The notes under the pieces: generated by a model
Database searches by the model: none
The model's input: only the letters and a program-made list of their open reading frames with translations
Told to the model about the DNA's origin: nothing
In this document: positions 16,169-23,695 of the stretch, piece after piece
How positions within the stretch are numbered: position 1 is the stretch's first letter
Layout: every line of letters begins with the position of its first letter
Assembly: GCA_016218495.1 (NCBI GenBank)
Contig: JACRDU010000009.1
Coordinates: 62,001 to 126,000 of the forward strand
Reading direction: 5' to 3'
Origin: Elusimicrobiota bacterium
GTDB lineage: Bacteria; Elusimicrobiota; Elusimicrobia; UBA1565
DNA length: 64,000 bases
Program-made: the position numbers and the translations under genes

Positions 16169-17505
16169 CGGTCCTCCAAGGCGCGCTCGAGGTCTTTGAC
16201 GGCCTCGGGGCCGAAGGTCCCCGCGGCCTGCCGCAGTCCGGCCCAGCCGGCGTAGAGGCCCCGGCGCGCGGCGATGACGGCCAGCTCAGCCTGGGTCAGG
16301 GCGTCCTCCGCGCGCAGGACCTCCATGACGCTCTGGCGTCCCTGACGGTACAGGGGGCGGAAGAGCTCGAGGGAATGCGCCGCGTGGTCGCGGGCCGAGA
16401 GCAGCTCGGGGAAGGCGTCCAGCGCTCCGGCATAAGCCGCCCGCGCGGAGGCGATGTCGGCGGCGGCGGCTTCCCGCCCCGCCCGGACGGCTTCTCGGCT
16501 GCGCCGGGCCGCGGCCTCGAGGCGTCCGCGGCGCGACGGGTAGCCGGGGTCTCCGAAGGGGAGTTCGGCGCGCAGGCCGACGAGGCGGCTCGTGCCGCCG
16601 TCCAGGAACCCGCGTCCCGACTCCTGGACCTGCCCGAAGGCTTCCACGCTGGGCAGCAGGCTCCGGCGGGCCGCCGCCGCGCCTTCCAGGGAGGATTGCG
16701 CGCCCAGCTCGGCCGCGCGCAGGTCTCCCCGCCGCGCCGACGCATCGGCGCTCAGCGCTTCGGCGCCCGCCAGGCCGGGCGGCGGGGCGGCCAAGGAGCC
16801 GGAGGGCGCGGCGTCCGGAACCCCGGAGAGGATGCTCAGCCGCGCGCGGACGCCCTCGAGCGCCCGGCGCTCCATCGCCGCCTGGCCGCGCAGCTTCGCG
16901 AGGAGGGCCTCCGCGGCGTAGAATTCGGAGCCGAGGACCACTCCGCTCTTGGTCAGCCGCCGGGCATCCTCGACCATCGCCGAGGCGGAGGAGAGCCTGA
17001 CCTCGAGGACGGACAGGCGGGCCTGCGAGGCCAAGACGTCCAGGGCGGCGTCGACGGCCGCGCGGCGGCGTTCCTCCTCGACGGCGCGCGAGCCGGATTC
17101 CGCGGCCTCGGCCCCGAGGGCGGCCCGGCGCCGCGCGGAAGAGAGCTGGAACCCTGTGAAGAGCGGAACCCCCGCCTCCAGCGCGCCCCGGACCTGGGTC
17201 CGGTAGCCGGGGCCGCGCAGGAAGCCCAGCCCGAAATGGGACGCCTCGACGGCGCGTTCCTGCAGGATGGAGCCGAACACGAAGAGCGGGTCGTCGCCGC
17301 GCATATAGGAGAGCTTGGCCGACAGACGGGGCAGGCTCTGCGCCAGGACCTCGGAGCGCGCGCGGCGGACTTCGTCGACGCCGGCCCGGGCGGAGGCGGC
17401 GGCCGGGTCGCGCGCCAGGACCCTGTCGACGAGGGAGCTCAAGGGGAGCGTCTCGGCGGCGGCGGGCGCGGCGACGAACGCGAACAGGGCGAGAAGGGTC
17501 TTCAT
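16165..17505 (-). CDS. Outer-membrane efflux protein (TolC family)
   Basis: 446 residues from ATG 17505, chosen because GGAGGAGG lies 5-6 bases upstream; an ATG directly before it is also possible. A signal peptide ends ...APAAAETLP. The rest is Ala/Leu/Arg-rich helix with the duplicated pattern of TolC proteins; LFTGFQLSSARRRA and LYRQGRQSVMEVLRAEDALTQAEL are typical of the two repeats. It forms the outer-membrane duct of the pump encoded by the next gene, with which it overlaps by 4 bases. Confidence 0.87.
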   Translation of the reverse strand: MKTLLALFAFVAAPAAAETLPLSSLVDRVLARDPAAASARAGVDEVRRARSEVLAQSLPRLSAKLSYMRGDDPLFVFGSILQERAVEASHFGLGFLRGPGYRTQVRGALEAGVPLFTGFQLSSARRRAALGAEAAESGSRAVEEERRRAAVDAALDVLASQARLSVLEVRLSSASAMVEDARRLTKSGVVLGSEFYAAEALLAKLRGQAAMERRALEGVRARLSILSGVPDAAPSGSLAAPPPGLAGAEALSADASARRGDLRAAELGAQSSLEGAAAARRSLLPSVEAFGQVQESGRGFLDGGTSRLVGLRAELPFGDPGYPSRRGRLEAAARRSREAVRAGREAAAADIASARAAYAGALDAFPELLSARDHAAHSLELFRPLYRQGRQSVMEVLRAEDALTQAELAVIAARRGLYAGWAGLRQAAGTFGPEAVKDLERALEDR

Positions 17506-17546
17506 CATGTCCTCCTCCATTTAGATGCCGCTGGGGCGGAAAGGAT

Positions 17547-18518
17547 TCAGGCCGCGACAGGCGGGGTTGCGGCGAGGCGCGGCGGCGGGGGAGGACGACG
17601 TCGGGCGCCGATGGCGCTCAAAGTCTCCCTGACCCGGGACGGACGGCCCCAGTCGTTCCAGACTATGCCATTCATCGGAACGACGAGGCACTTCTCAGGG
17701 GCGACGGCGAGGAGGTCTCGCGAGAAATCCCCCTCCGGCATGCCGGCGTAGAGCAGGCGGGCGGCCAGCTTCACATGGCGGCGTCCGCGCGGCGAAGCGG
17801 CCAGCCGGCGCAGGGCCTCGAAGCGCGGCATGAGGCCGGGCATCTTCTGCCAGGCCAGGTCCCAGAGGGCGGCGCCCCGGACGGCGACGATCATCGTGTT
17901 CCAGAGCAGCCCGCGCGCGAGGAACTGGCGTGCGCGCCCGGCGGGAGGCTTCTCCTCGAAGGCCTCCGCCGCGTAGGCCGGGCAGGTCCCGCGGTGCCGC
18001 ACGGCTGGACCGGGGGCGACCCAGCCGTAGTCGGTCTCGGCCCGGTCGGCATCGGCGCCGAGCAGGACCAGGCGGTCGGGGCAGTCCTCGGCCAGCTGCA
18101 GCGCCTCGGAGGCGCGTTCGAGGAACGCGCCGGTCGGGAAGATGAAATGGTCGGAGGGGAGGATGAGCAGGGTGGCGTCCGGGTTCTGGGCCAGGATGAG
18201 CGCCGCCGGGAGCAGGACGCCGGGGGCGGTCCCGCGGCCGGCGGGCTGCTCGAAGGTGAGGGCGGGATTGGCCAGGGCGGCGTCGGCCGCGGCCCAGCGC
18301 ATGTGGCCGCGCCCCACGACGGCGGATATGCGTTCGCGCCCGACCAGGTGTGAGGCGCGTTCTAGGGTGTGGCGGAACATGGAGCGGGTCCCGGAGAACA
18401 CGCAGTACTGCTTCGGGACGTCGCTGCCCAGCCAGCGCCGGATGAAGGGCTTCATCCGCTCCCCTTCGCCCCCGGCCAGGACGACGGCCCAGCGCTTGGA
18501 GCGGGGATGGGGCTGCAT
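17547..18518 (-). CDS. Mannose-1-phosphate guanylyltransferase-like nucleotidyltransferase
   Basis: 323 residues. The N-terminus has WAVVLAGGEGERMKPF and, later, KQYC, LLILPSDHFIFP and GDFSRDLL, which match GDP-mannose / nucleotide-sugar pyrophosphorylases: the Gly-rich loop binds the nucleotide and the Asp of PSDH binds the metal. The C-terminal isomerase domain of the bifunctional ManC/AlgA form is missing. It lies 42 bases upstream of the efflux operon on the same strand and may be co-transcribed, although the function is unrelated. The C-terminus is Pro/Arg-rich. Confidence 0.8.
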   Translation of the reverse strand: MQPHPRSKRWAVVLAGGEGERMKPFIRRWLGSDVPKQYCVFSGTRSMFRHTLERASHLVGRERISAVVGRGHMRWAAADAALANPALTFEQPAGRGTAPGVLLPAALILAQNPDATLLILPSDHFIFPTGAFLERASEALQLAEDCPDRLVLLGADADRAETDYGWVAPGPAVRHRGTCPAYAAEAFEEKPPAGRARQFLARGLLWNTMIVAVRGAALWDLAWQKMPGLMPRFEALRRLAASPRGRRHVKLAARLLYAGMPEGDFSRDLLAVAPEKCLVVPMNGIVWNDWGRPSRVRETLSAIGARRRPPPPPRLAATPPVAA

Positions 18519-18548
18519 ACAGATGTGCCACGCAACGAATGGACCAAT

Positions 18549-18562
18549 GGACCTGCAGGTCC
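18549..18562. repeat. 14-bp perfect palindrome between genes
   Basis: GGACCTGCAGGTCC in the 61-base gap between the anti-sigma gene and the nucleotidyltransferase gene. It could be an operator for the downstream minus-strand gene or chance; nothing else stands out in this gap. Confidence 0.3.
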
Positions 18563-18579
18563 GATGGGGTTTGGGACGA

Positions 18580-18843
18580 TTATCGGGGTTTACGCTTCTT
18601 GAGGGCGGCCGTGCAGGAACGCAGCGCGTCGCGGAGTTCCGCTTTGGCCAGCGGAGGGGGGGAGGGGGCGCGGCCTTGGGCCCTGTGGAGGGCCATCGCG
18701 CGCCTGAGGGAGGCGACGAAATCCCTGCAGGGGCGGCAATCGTCCATGTGGGCGCGGATTCTACGGCACATCGCCGCGGGGAGCCCGCCGTCGATGAACT
18801 CCGAGACCTTCGCCAGGTCCTTGCCGCAGCCTCGGTGCTTCAT
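18580..18843 (-). CDS. Zinc-finger anti-sigma factor
   Basis: 87 residues. The pattern His-x3-Cys-x2-Cys (HMDDCRPC, about residue 31) preceded by a Cys is the ZAS/zf-HC2 motif of anti-sigma factors that hold ECF sigma factors inactive. No membrane segment follows, so it should be a soluble sensor. Its ATG overlaps the stop of the sigma gene (18840-18843), the normal arrangement for a cognate pair. Confidence 0.8.
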   Translation of the reverse strand: MKHRGCGKDLAKVSEFIDGGLPAAMCRRIRAHMDDCRPCRDFVASLRRAMALHRAQGRAPSPPPLAKAELRDALRSCTAALKKRKPR

Positions 18844-19415
18844 GCGGCCCCCTCCGACAGGGCGGCGAGGCGCTCGCGCATGAAGAGCCTCCCCCGGTGC
18901 AGGCGGGACTTCACGGCGGCCACGGAGACCTTGAGCACCTTGGCCGTCTCCTCGTTGGAGAGCCCCTCGACGTCGCGCAGGGTCAGCACCAGGCGGTAGT
19001 CGACGGGGAGGAGTTTGAGGGCGCGCGCGACGGCTTCCGCGAGCTCCCGCTTGCCGGCGGCCTGCTCGGGGGTCGGGATGGAATCGGCGGGCAGGCGCAG
19101 GCCTTCGCCGCTGGGCAGGTCGAGGGCGGCCACGAAGGGGCGGCGTTTGTTCGAGCGCAGGCGCATGAAGCAGAGGTTGGAGGCGATGCGGTAGAGCCAG
19201 GTCCCCAGCCCGGAGCCGCCGCGGAAGGTCCTGAGCTTCTTGAAGGCCGTGAGGAACGTCTCCTGGTAGACGTCGTCGGCCTCGGCGGGGGCCCCGGCGC
19301 AGACGTTCTTGGCTAGCCGGTAGATGCGGTCCTCGTAGCGGCGCACCAGGGACTCGAACGCGGCGGGGTCCCCTTCTCTGCTCCGGGAAATCAGGGCGGA
19401 TTCGGATTCGGGCAC
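18840..19415 (-). CDS. ECF sigma factor (RpoE-like), first of two
   Basis: 191 residues with region 2 (YRLAKNVC...AEADDVYQETFL, and GTWLYRIASNLC) and region 4 (LPVDYRLVLTLRDVEGLSNEETAKVL, VKSRLHRGR). It starts at GTG 19415, six bases after a -10 box, so its mRNA may be leaderless. It is coupled to a soluble zinc-finger anti-sigma. I did not find a repeated promoter motif in the window that I could assign to it. Confidence 0.9.
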   Translation of the reverse strand: MPESESALISRSREGDPAAFESLVRRYEDRIYRLAKNVCAGAPAEADDVYQETFLTAFKKLRTFRGGSGLGTWLYRIASNLCFMRLRSNKRRPFVAALDLPSGEGLRLPADSIPTPEQAAGKRELAEAVARALKLLPVDYRLVLTLRDVEGLSNEETAKVLKVSVAAVKSRLHRGRLFMRERLAALSEGAA

Positions 19416-19421
19416 GGCCCT

Positions 19422-19450
19422 ATTCTAGCGCGTGCGGGGCACGCGCTCAA
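19422..19450 (-). promoter_or_regulatory. Promoter of the first ECF sigma gene
   Basis: On the minus strand: TTGAGC (19450-19445), 17-base spacer, TAGAAT (19427-19422). The GTG start at 19415 follows after exactly six bases, so transcription should begin at or next to the start codon. The -35 box overlaps the 3' end of the kinase gene. Confidence 0.6.
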
Positions 19451-20154
19451 GCATGGGCGGGCGTGCGCGTCCGCATCAGGACGAGCCCGGCCACCGCCTC
19501 AGCGATCTCGTCGGGCGCGAGCAGGTCGGTGTTGCAGGTCATGTCGTAGAGAAGCGGGTCGGCGGCGGAGGCCCCGAAGTATTCCTTCAGGAGCTTGGTC
19601 CGGGCCTTGTCCTGTTCGTCGACCCAGCACTCGGCTTCGGCCCTGCCCCTTCCCCTGCGCAGCGCGGCGCGCTCGATGCGGGCCGAGCGGGAGCCGACCA
19701 GGCGGACATGGATCCCGCCGCTGAAGCCCCGGGTGGCGCAGACGCCGCCGCGGCCGATCAGGACGACGCGTCCCACCGCCGCCAGCGAGCGCATGGTCGA
19801 GAACAGGGCCCGGTGCACCTGGATCTGGGGGGCCGAGCCGCTCAAGGCATGGCTGAGGAAGTCCTCGAGCCGGCCGCGGAAACGCTCATCGAGCAGGGAC
19901 TCCATCGAGACCCCCAGCCGCGGATCGGCCGCCAGGTTCTCGCACAGCTCCCTGTCCATCCAATGCCAGCCGGAGAGCTCGGGCACCTGGCGGGCGGCGA
20001 AGTGTCTCAACAACGCTTCGGCCAGGGAGCGTCCCCCCGCCCCGGCCTGGCGCGAGATGGTCACGAAGGGGCGGGCCCCGGGAGCCGGCAGCTCCGGGTG
20101 CGTTTCGAACGCTTCGCTCTTCAAGAAACGCAGGACGCTCTCGGGATTGTTCAT
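19447..20154 (-). CDS. Cytidylate-kinase-like protein
   Basis: 235 residues. FVTISRQAGAGGRSLAEAL (about residue 30) is the modified P-loop of the cytidylate-kinase-like family (AAA/NMP kinase type), and WMDRELCENLA and VLIGRGGVCATRG follow as in that family. The real substrate is unknown for these proteins. ATG 20154 is preceded by GGAGGG. The gene is divergent from a Usp gene, with a long inverted repeat between them that may regulate both. Confidence 0.75.
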   Translation of the reverse strand: MNNPESVLRFLKSEAFETHPELPAPGARPFVTISRQAGAGGRSLAEALLRHFAARQVPELSGWHWMDRELCENLAADPRLGVSMESLLDERFRGRLEDFLSHALSGSAPQIQVHRALFSTMRSLAAVGRVVLIGRGGVCATRGFSGGIHVRLVGSRSARIERAALRRGRGRAEAECWVDEQDKARTKLLKEYFGASAADPLLYDMTCNTDLLAPDEIAEAVAGLVLMRTRTPAHA

Positions 20155-20176
20155 GCTCCCTCCATGGTCCCTACTG

Positions 20177-20226
20177 TTTACAATCGTACAACAGCCTTTT
20201 CGGCGCAATTGTTGTTTAATTGTAAA
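20177..20226. promoter_or_regulatory. Divergent operator/promoter with 17-bp inverted repeats
   Basis: TTTACAATcgtACAACA (20177-20193) is the inverted copy of TGTTGTttaATTGTAAA (20210-20226); only the three central bases differ, and 16 bases separate the copies. The repeats point one toward each divergent gene and end 1 base before the Usp ATG (20228) and 23 bases before the kinase start. This symmetry suggests a shared regulator binding twice, or a matched pair of promoters. The AT-richness stands out against the surroundings. Confidence 0.6.
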
Positions 20227-20227
20227 T

Positions 20228-21076
20228 ATGGAGATTCGGCCGAACCGCATCCTCTGTCCTGTCGACCTCTCCGAGCCTGCGCGCACCGCGCTGGAGGCCG
20301 CCAAGGTCCTCGCCGCCGAGTGGGGCTCCGTCCTCGAGGTGGTGTACGTCTTCGAATTCCCTCCCACCGCGCTGATGTCCGGCGAGGAATCCGGCCTCGT
20401 CGAGCGGCAATGGAAGGACTACCGGCGCTGGGTGGTCGGCGAGCTCGAGCGCATGGTCGCGGACCTGCCCAAGGCGCGGGCGCGCACGCGGGTCTACGAG
20501 GGCGTCCCCGCTGCCGTGCTGGGCCGCATCCTGCGCAAGGGGGAGCACGGCCTGGTGGTCATGGGCACGCACGGCTACACCGGCCTGAAGCATGTGGTCT
20601 TCGGCTCCGTCGCCGAGTCCGTCGTGCGCTCTTCGAAGGTCCCGGTCCTCACCATCCCCCTCAAAGGGCGCCTGGACCGGCCCAAGCGCGTGCTGGTCCC
20701 GTACAACATGACGGCCTACGCCGACGCCGCCCTCAGGCGCGGCCTGGCTTTCGCCGACCGCTTCGGCGGCTCCGTCACGGCGGTGTTCGTCGCCGACGAC
20801 CCTGAAGAGGCGGCGGTGGCGGTGGAGCGCCTCAAAGGCCGGCTCGTCGAGGCGCTGGGCCCCGATGAGGCGCGCCGGGTCACGGCCGTGGTGCGCGAGG
20901 ACAGCCCCGACCGGGGAATCCTGGAGGAGGCCGTCTCGGGCCGCCACGACCTCGTCGTCCTCTCGGCGCACCGCAAGGCCTTCTGGAAGGACATGGTGCT
21001 CGGGATGACCGCCGAGCGTGTCCTGCGCCACAGCCCGATCCCGGTGCTGAGCATCCCGTCCGAAGCCAGGAAATAG
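20228..21076 (+). CDS. Universal stress protein with two Usp domains
   Basis: 282 residues. Domain 1 (about 1-145) has RILCPVDLSEPA and GLVVMGTHGYTGLKHVVFGSVAE, the ATP-binding G-x2-G-x9-G(S/T) pattern. Domain 2 (about 150-282) has RVLVPYNMTAYA and HDLVVLSAHRKAFWKDMVLGMTAERVL, where the glycines of the ATP motif are degraded. Usp proteins respond to starvation, oxygen or energy stress. ATG 20228 directly follows an AT-rich inverted repeat, so a very short or absent leader is likely. The response regulator gene follows 1 base downstream. Confidence 0.85.
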   Translation: MEIRPNRILCPVDLSEPARTALEAAKVLAAEWGSVLEVVYVFEFPPTALMSGEESGLVERQWKDYRRWVVGELERMVADLPKARARTRVYEGVPAAVLGRILRKGEHGLVVMGTHGYTGLKHVVFGSVAESVVRSSKVPVLTIPLKGRLDRPKRVLVPYNMTAYADAALRRGLAFADRFGGSVTAVFVADDPEEAAVAVERLKGRLVEALGPDEARRVTAVVREDSPDRGILEEAVSGRHDLVVLSAHRKAFWKDMVLGMTAERVLRHSPIPVLSIPSEARK

Positions 21077-21077
21077 C

Positions 21078-21794
21078 GTGAGACCCGCCGGGAAGACCGT
21101 GGTGGCCGTGGTCGAGGACGACGGGCCGCTGCGCGCGCTGCTTTTGGACTTCCTCGCTCTGCGGGGCTACGACGCGCGCGGGGCGGCCACGGGGACCGAA
21201 GGCGTGGCCCTGGTCACGCGCCTGCGCCCCAGCCTGGTCATCCTGGACGTGATGATGCCTGACCTCGACGGCCTTTCGGTCTGCCGCATCCTGAAGGCCG
21301 ACCGGCGCACGCGGGGCATCCCCGTCCTCATCCTCACCTCGCACGCGACTACCGAGACCCGGCTCAAGGCCCTGGAGTTCGCGGCCGACCATTTCCTCGC
21401 CAAGCCCATCCTGGACCTCGAAGAGTTCGGGCGTTGGGTGGCCGCGCTGCTGGCGCGCTCGCCGTCTTCGGTTCCCGGTCAGACCGTGGTGGGGGGAGTC
21501 CTGACCCTCGACGCGGAGGAGTCCACCGTTTCGATACAGGGCGGCGCGCCGCGCCCGCTGCCGCCGAAGCTGTTCACCTTGCTCTGTGAGCTGGCGCGCC
21601 GTTCCGGCGAGCCGCTGAGCCGCGAATACCTAGTCGACCGTCTCTGGAGCAACGCCGTCAAGGACCGCGAAGTGGACGTGGTCGTGAGCCGCCTGCGCCA
21701 GGCGTTGGGCCCGGGCGGGGATGCCGCCATCGTGGCCGTTCCGGGCCGCGGATATCGGCTGGATGTTGCAGCGCTGTTGCAGCCTAAGAAATAA
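21078..21794 (+). CDS. OmpR-family response regulator
   Basis: 238 residues. A receiver domain with acidic pair VVEDD and phospho-acceptor D57 in ILDVMMPD, and Lys in LAKPI, is followed by a winged-helix DNA-binding domain (about 130-235; REVDVVVSRLRQAL and GRGYRL). It starts at GTG 21078, 1 base after the Usp gene, so the two are likely co-transcribed. No histidine kinase is adjacent. Confidence 0.87.
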   Translation: MRPAGKTVVAVVEDDGPLRALLLDFLALRGYDARGAATGTEGVALVTRLRPSLVILDVMMPDLDGLSVCRILKADRRTRGIPVLILTSHATTETRLKALEFAADHFLAKPILDLEEFGRWVAALLARSPSSVPGQTVVGGVLTLDAEESTVSIQGGAPRPLPPKLFTLLCELARRSGEPLSREYLVDRLWSNAVKDREVDVVVSRLRQALGPGGDAAIVAVPGRGYRLDVAALLQPKK

Positions 21795-21828
21795 ACCCAT
21801 AAATCCGAAGGATAATTTTTGGACTCCT

Positions 21829-21857
21829 TTGCCTGGATTCCAGCCCAGGGGTATGGT
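21829..21857 (+). promoter_or_regulatory. Promoter with -10 box six bases before ATG
   Basis: TTGCCT (21829-21834), 17-base spacer, TATGGT (21852-21857), then TGGGGC and ATG 21864. The spacing predicts a leaderless transcript, as at five other genes in this window. Confidence 0.5.
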
Positions 21858-21863
21858 TGGGGC

Positions 21864-22145
21864 ATGAGGAACTTCCACCCTTTTCGCCTCCTGCGCGAAG
21901 CCCTGACGGTGATGTTCTGGAACCCGCTGGGCATGGCGGCTTTGGGCGCCGCCCTCATCGGCGTGGCCTATGTGGCGAAGGATTCCCACGAGAAGTCGCT
22001 GCAGGCCCAGCTCATCGCGTCGTGGGGGATGGAAGCGGAGCTCCGTGACTCCCCGGCCCCCCTGGCCAAGGACGATGCGGCCCAGGAGAAGGAGCTCATC
22101 GCGCGGGTCGGCACGGCATTGAAGGAGGCGTTCCCCGAGCGCTGA
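21864..22145 (+). CDS. Small single-pass membrane protein, unknown
   Basis: 93 residues with one membrane segment (about residues 21-38, Met/Ala/Gly/Leu-rich) followed by a charged helical tail with KDDAAQEKELI. No family recognised. ATG 21864 is preferred over the in-frame TTG at 21819 because a promoter lies directly upstream. It is followed by a strong hairpin shared with the converging gene. Confidence 0.6.
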   Translation: MRNFHPFRLLREALTVMFWNPLGMAALGAALIGVAYVAKDSHEKSLQAQLIASWGMEAELRDSPAPLAKDDAAQEKELIARVGTALKEAFPER

Positions 22146-22166
22146 GGCGCCGCAGACACAGATTCG

Positions 22167-22202
22167 GGGGCCGTCGTCTCTGAGGGGGGGGGCGACGGCC
22201 CC
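22167..22202. terminator. Bidirectional terminator-like hairpin
   Basis: GGGGCCGTCG (22167-22176) pairs with CGACGGCCCC (22193-22202) around a 16-base loop, in the gap between converging genes. The + strand read continues TAACTATTT, a weak T-rich tail. Confidence 0.6.
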
Positions 22203-22205
22203 TAA

Positions 22206-22868
22206 CTATTTGCGCGAGCGGGAGAGCTGCGCCAAGGCGGCCTGGGTCCGGAGCGCGCGCGATGTGCCCTGCACTTCGGCCAGCATCCGCACCAGCGCCG
22301 GGGCGTCATCGATGTCCTCGAGCGGGTCGAGGAGGTGCACCGGCCAGCGCAGCTCGGCGGCGCGCGCCGTGGTGGCCTCGAGCACCTTGGGCCCGGACCA
22401 GGGGATGTCGTCGAAGAGGGTCGGCGCGGGCTCCCTCAGGCCTATCAGGTAGTACCCGCCGTCCCGGGCCGGGCCCAGCACGACGGGGCCGGCGGCCAGG
22501 CGCGAGAACGCCTCCTCGATGCGCTCCGGAGGCAGGTGGGGCGAGTCGGTGCCGATGACCACGACGCGGTCCGCCCCGTCGATGAAGGCCTTCCCGGTCG
22601 CCGCCGCCAGCCGGCGGCCGAGGTCGGCCCCTTCCTGGGGGAACCAGTCCGCAGCCGCCGTCCCCAGCCAGGACGGGTCGGGCCAATCCTCGTGGGCCGC
22701 GTAGGCCACCACGGCCTGCGCCCCCTGCGCGGCCTGCGCCGCGGCCAGGGAATCCGCCGCGAAGGCCCGGTACAGCGCGGCCGCCTGCTCCGCGCTGAAC
22801 GGCGGCGTCAGCCGCGTCTTCACCCCCCCCGGCACCGGCGCCTTCGCGAACACAATGACCACTTTCAT
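22206..22868 (-). CDS. DUF2064 / TIGR04282-type transferase (rSAM/selenodomain-associated transferase 1)
   Basis: 220 residues starting VVIVFAKAPVPGGVKTRL, with VIGTDSPHLP and GPARDGGYYLIGL further on: the CofC-like nucleotidyltransferase fold called 'rSAM/selenodomain-associated transferase 1'. The family is found next to radical-SAM proteins of the arsenic/selenium type, as is the case here. ATG 22868 is the last codon before a large palindromic element that separates it from its upstream operon partner. Confidence 0.85.
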   Translation of the reverse strand: MKVVIVFAKAPVPGGVKTRLTPPFSAEQAAALYRAFAADSLAAAQAAQGAQAVVAYAAHEDWPDPSWLGTAAADWFPQEGADLGRRLAAATGKAFIDGADRVVVIGTDSPHLPPERIEEAFSRLAAGPVVLGPARDGGYYLIGLREPAPTLFDDIPWSGPKVLEATTARAAELRWPVHLLDPLEDIDDAPALVRMLAEVQGTSRALRTQAALAQLSRSRK

Positions 22869-22961
22869 GGTGTCAGGGGACAACTCTCGCAACTCCCGCA
22901 ACTGTCGGGGATAACTTATCCCCAGGAATTGCGACAGTTGCGAGAGTTGTGCCCTGGCACC
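22869..22961. repeat. Large palindromic element (26-bp arms, two mismatches)
   Basis: 22869-22894 is inversely repeated at 22936-22961 with two mismatches; inside lie further CAACTGTCG / CGACAGTTG and GGGATAAcTTATCCC pairings. The element fills the whole gap between the two transferase genes and touches the start codon of the downstream one. It shares its outer GGTGTCAG / CTGGCACC ends with the element at 8583-8647. In the mRNA it would form a long hairpin just before a start codon and so may lower or tune translation. Confidence 0.75.
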
Positions 22962-22964
22962 GAG

Positions 22965-23639
22965 TCATCGGTACCACCGGGTTAGGCGGGCGGGGGGGAC
23001 GCCTAGGTGCCAGAGCGCGATAAGGGCGTTGTTGCGGAGGGCGCCCTTTATGGCGCCGGAGGTCTGGTAGCGGCGAGGAGAGGTGATGGCTTGCTGGGGA
23101 AGGCAGACCAGTCGGCCTTGGGGGCGGATGCGGCGGGCCAGCTCGTATTCCTCCATGAGCGGGACGTCGGGGAAGCCTCCGCAGGCCAGATAGGCGGTGC
23201 GCAGCACGGCGATGCCCTGGTCCCCGTGCGGCACTCCGGTCAGTCGCTGCCGCCAAGCCGCGCCTCGCTCGAGCCAGCGGAAGACCGGTTGCGCGCTGTC
23301 GAAGCGCAGGGAGAAGGAGACGGCGGCGGGGCTGGGAAGGCTGGAGAAGGCCTGCAGCAGCATGGCCGGCCAGCCGTCGGGCAGGCGGGTGTCGGCGTGG
23401 AGGAAGACCACGACCTTGCCCGAAGACGCCTTGAGCCCTTCATCCATCTGGAAGGCGCGTCCCTTCCTCCGGCAGCGGACGAGGACATGGGCGGCGGCGC
23501 GTGCGGCGGAGAGGGTCAGCCCTCCCGAGCCCCCGTCGGAGACGACGAGCTCGGCCTCCGGCGCCTGCTCTTTGAGCAGCGTCAGAGTCCGCGCCAGGGT
23601 CTCGGGCTCGTCGAGCGTCGGTATGACCACGCTGAGCAT
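22965..23639 (-). CDS. Glycosyltransferase family 2, TIGR04283-type (rSAM/selenodomain-associated transferase 2)
   Basis: 224 residues beginning LSVVIPTLDEPETLARTL with VVSDGGSGG (the donor-binding Asp) and VVFLHADTRLPDGW, and GDQGIAVLR and FPDVPLMEEYEL later: a short GT2 fold of the 'rSAM/selenodomain-associated transferase 2' type. It pairs with the preceding transferase gene downstream and is divergent from the radical-SAM/ArsM fusion gene. The sugar and acceptor are unknown; in arsenosugar clusters such a transferase could add the sugar or build a linked lipid. Confidence 0.85.
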   Translation of the reverse strand: MLSVVIPTLDEPETLARTLTLLKEQAPEAELVVSDGGSGGLTLSAARAAAHVLVRCRRKGRAFQMDEGLKASSGKVVVFLHADTRLPDGWPAMLLQAFSSLPSPAAVSFSLRFDSAQPVFRWLERGAAWRQRLTGVPHGDQGIAVLRTAYLACGGFPDVPLMEEYELARRIRPQGRLVCLPQQAITSPRRYQTSGAIKGALRNNALIALWHLGVPPARLTRWYR

Positions 23640-23648
23640 GCGGGTTAG

Positions 23649-23679
23649 TGTAACAAAGGGAGGGATTGATACACTCATG
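23649..23679 (+). promoter_or_regulatory. Putative ECF promoter of the radical-SAM/ArsM gene
   Basis: TGTAAC (23649-23654), 18-base spacer, ACTCATG (23673-23679). It matches the motif found in front of the second ECF sigma gene and four other genes, with identical spacing; only the last base differs. The ATG at 23696 follows 16 bases later after a good Shine-Dalgarno. Confidence 0.6.
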
Positions 23680-23695
23680 TCGGAGCGGAGGGAAG

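Noticed and set aside
13976-16255. Long plus-strand open frame (759 codons) opposite the RND pump gene
   Set aside because: Low-complexity Gly/Asp/Val/His composition and no motif; a shadow of the pump gene on the other strand.
18549-18562. 14-bp palindrome as an insertion or attachment site
   Set aside because: No target duplication, no neighbouring recombinase and no second copy; listed only as a minor feature.
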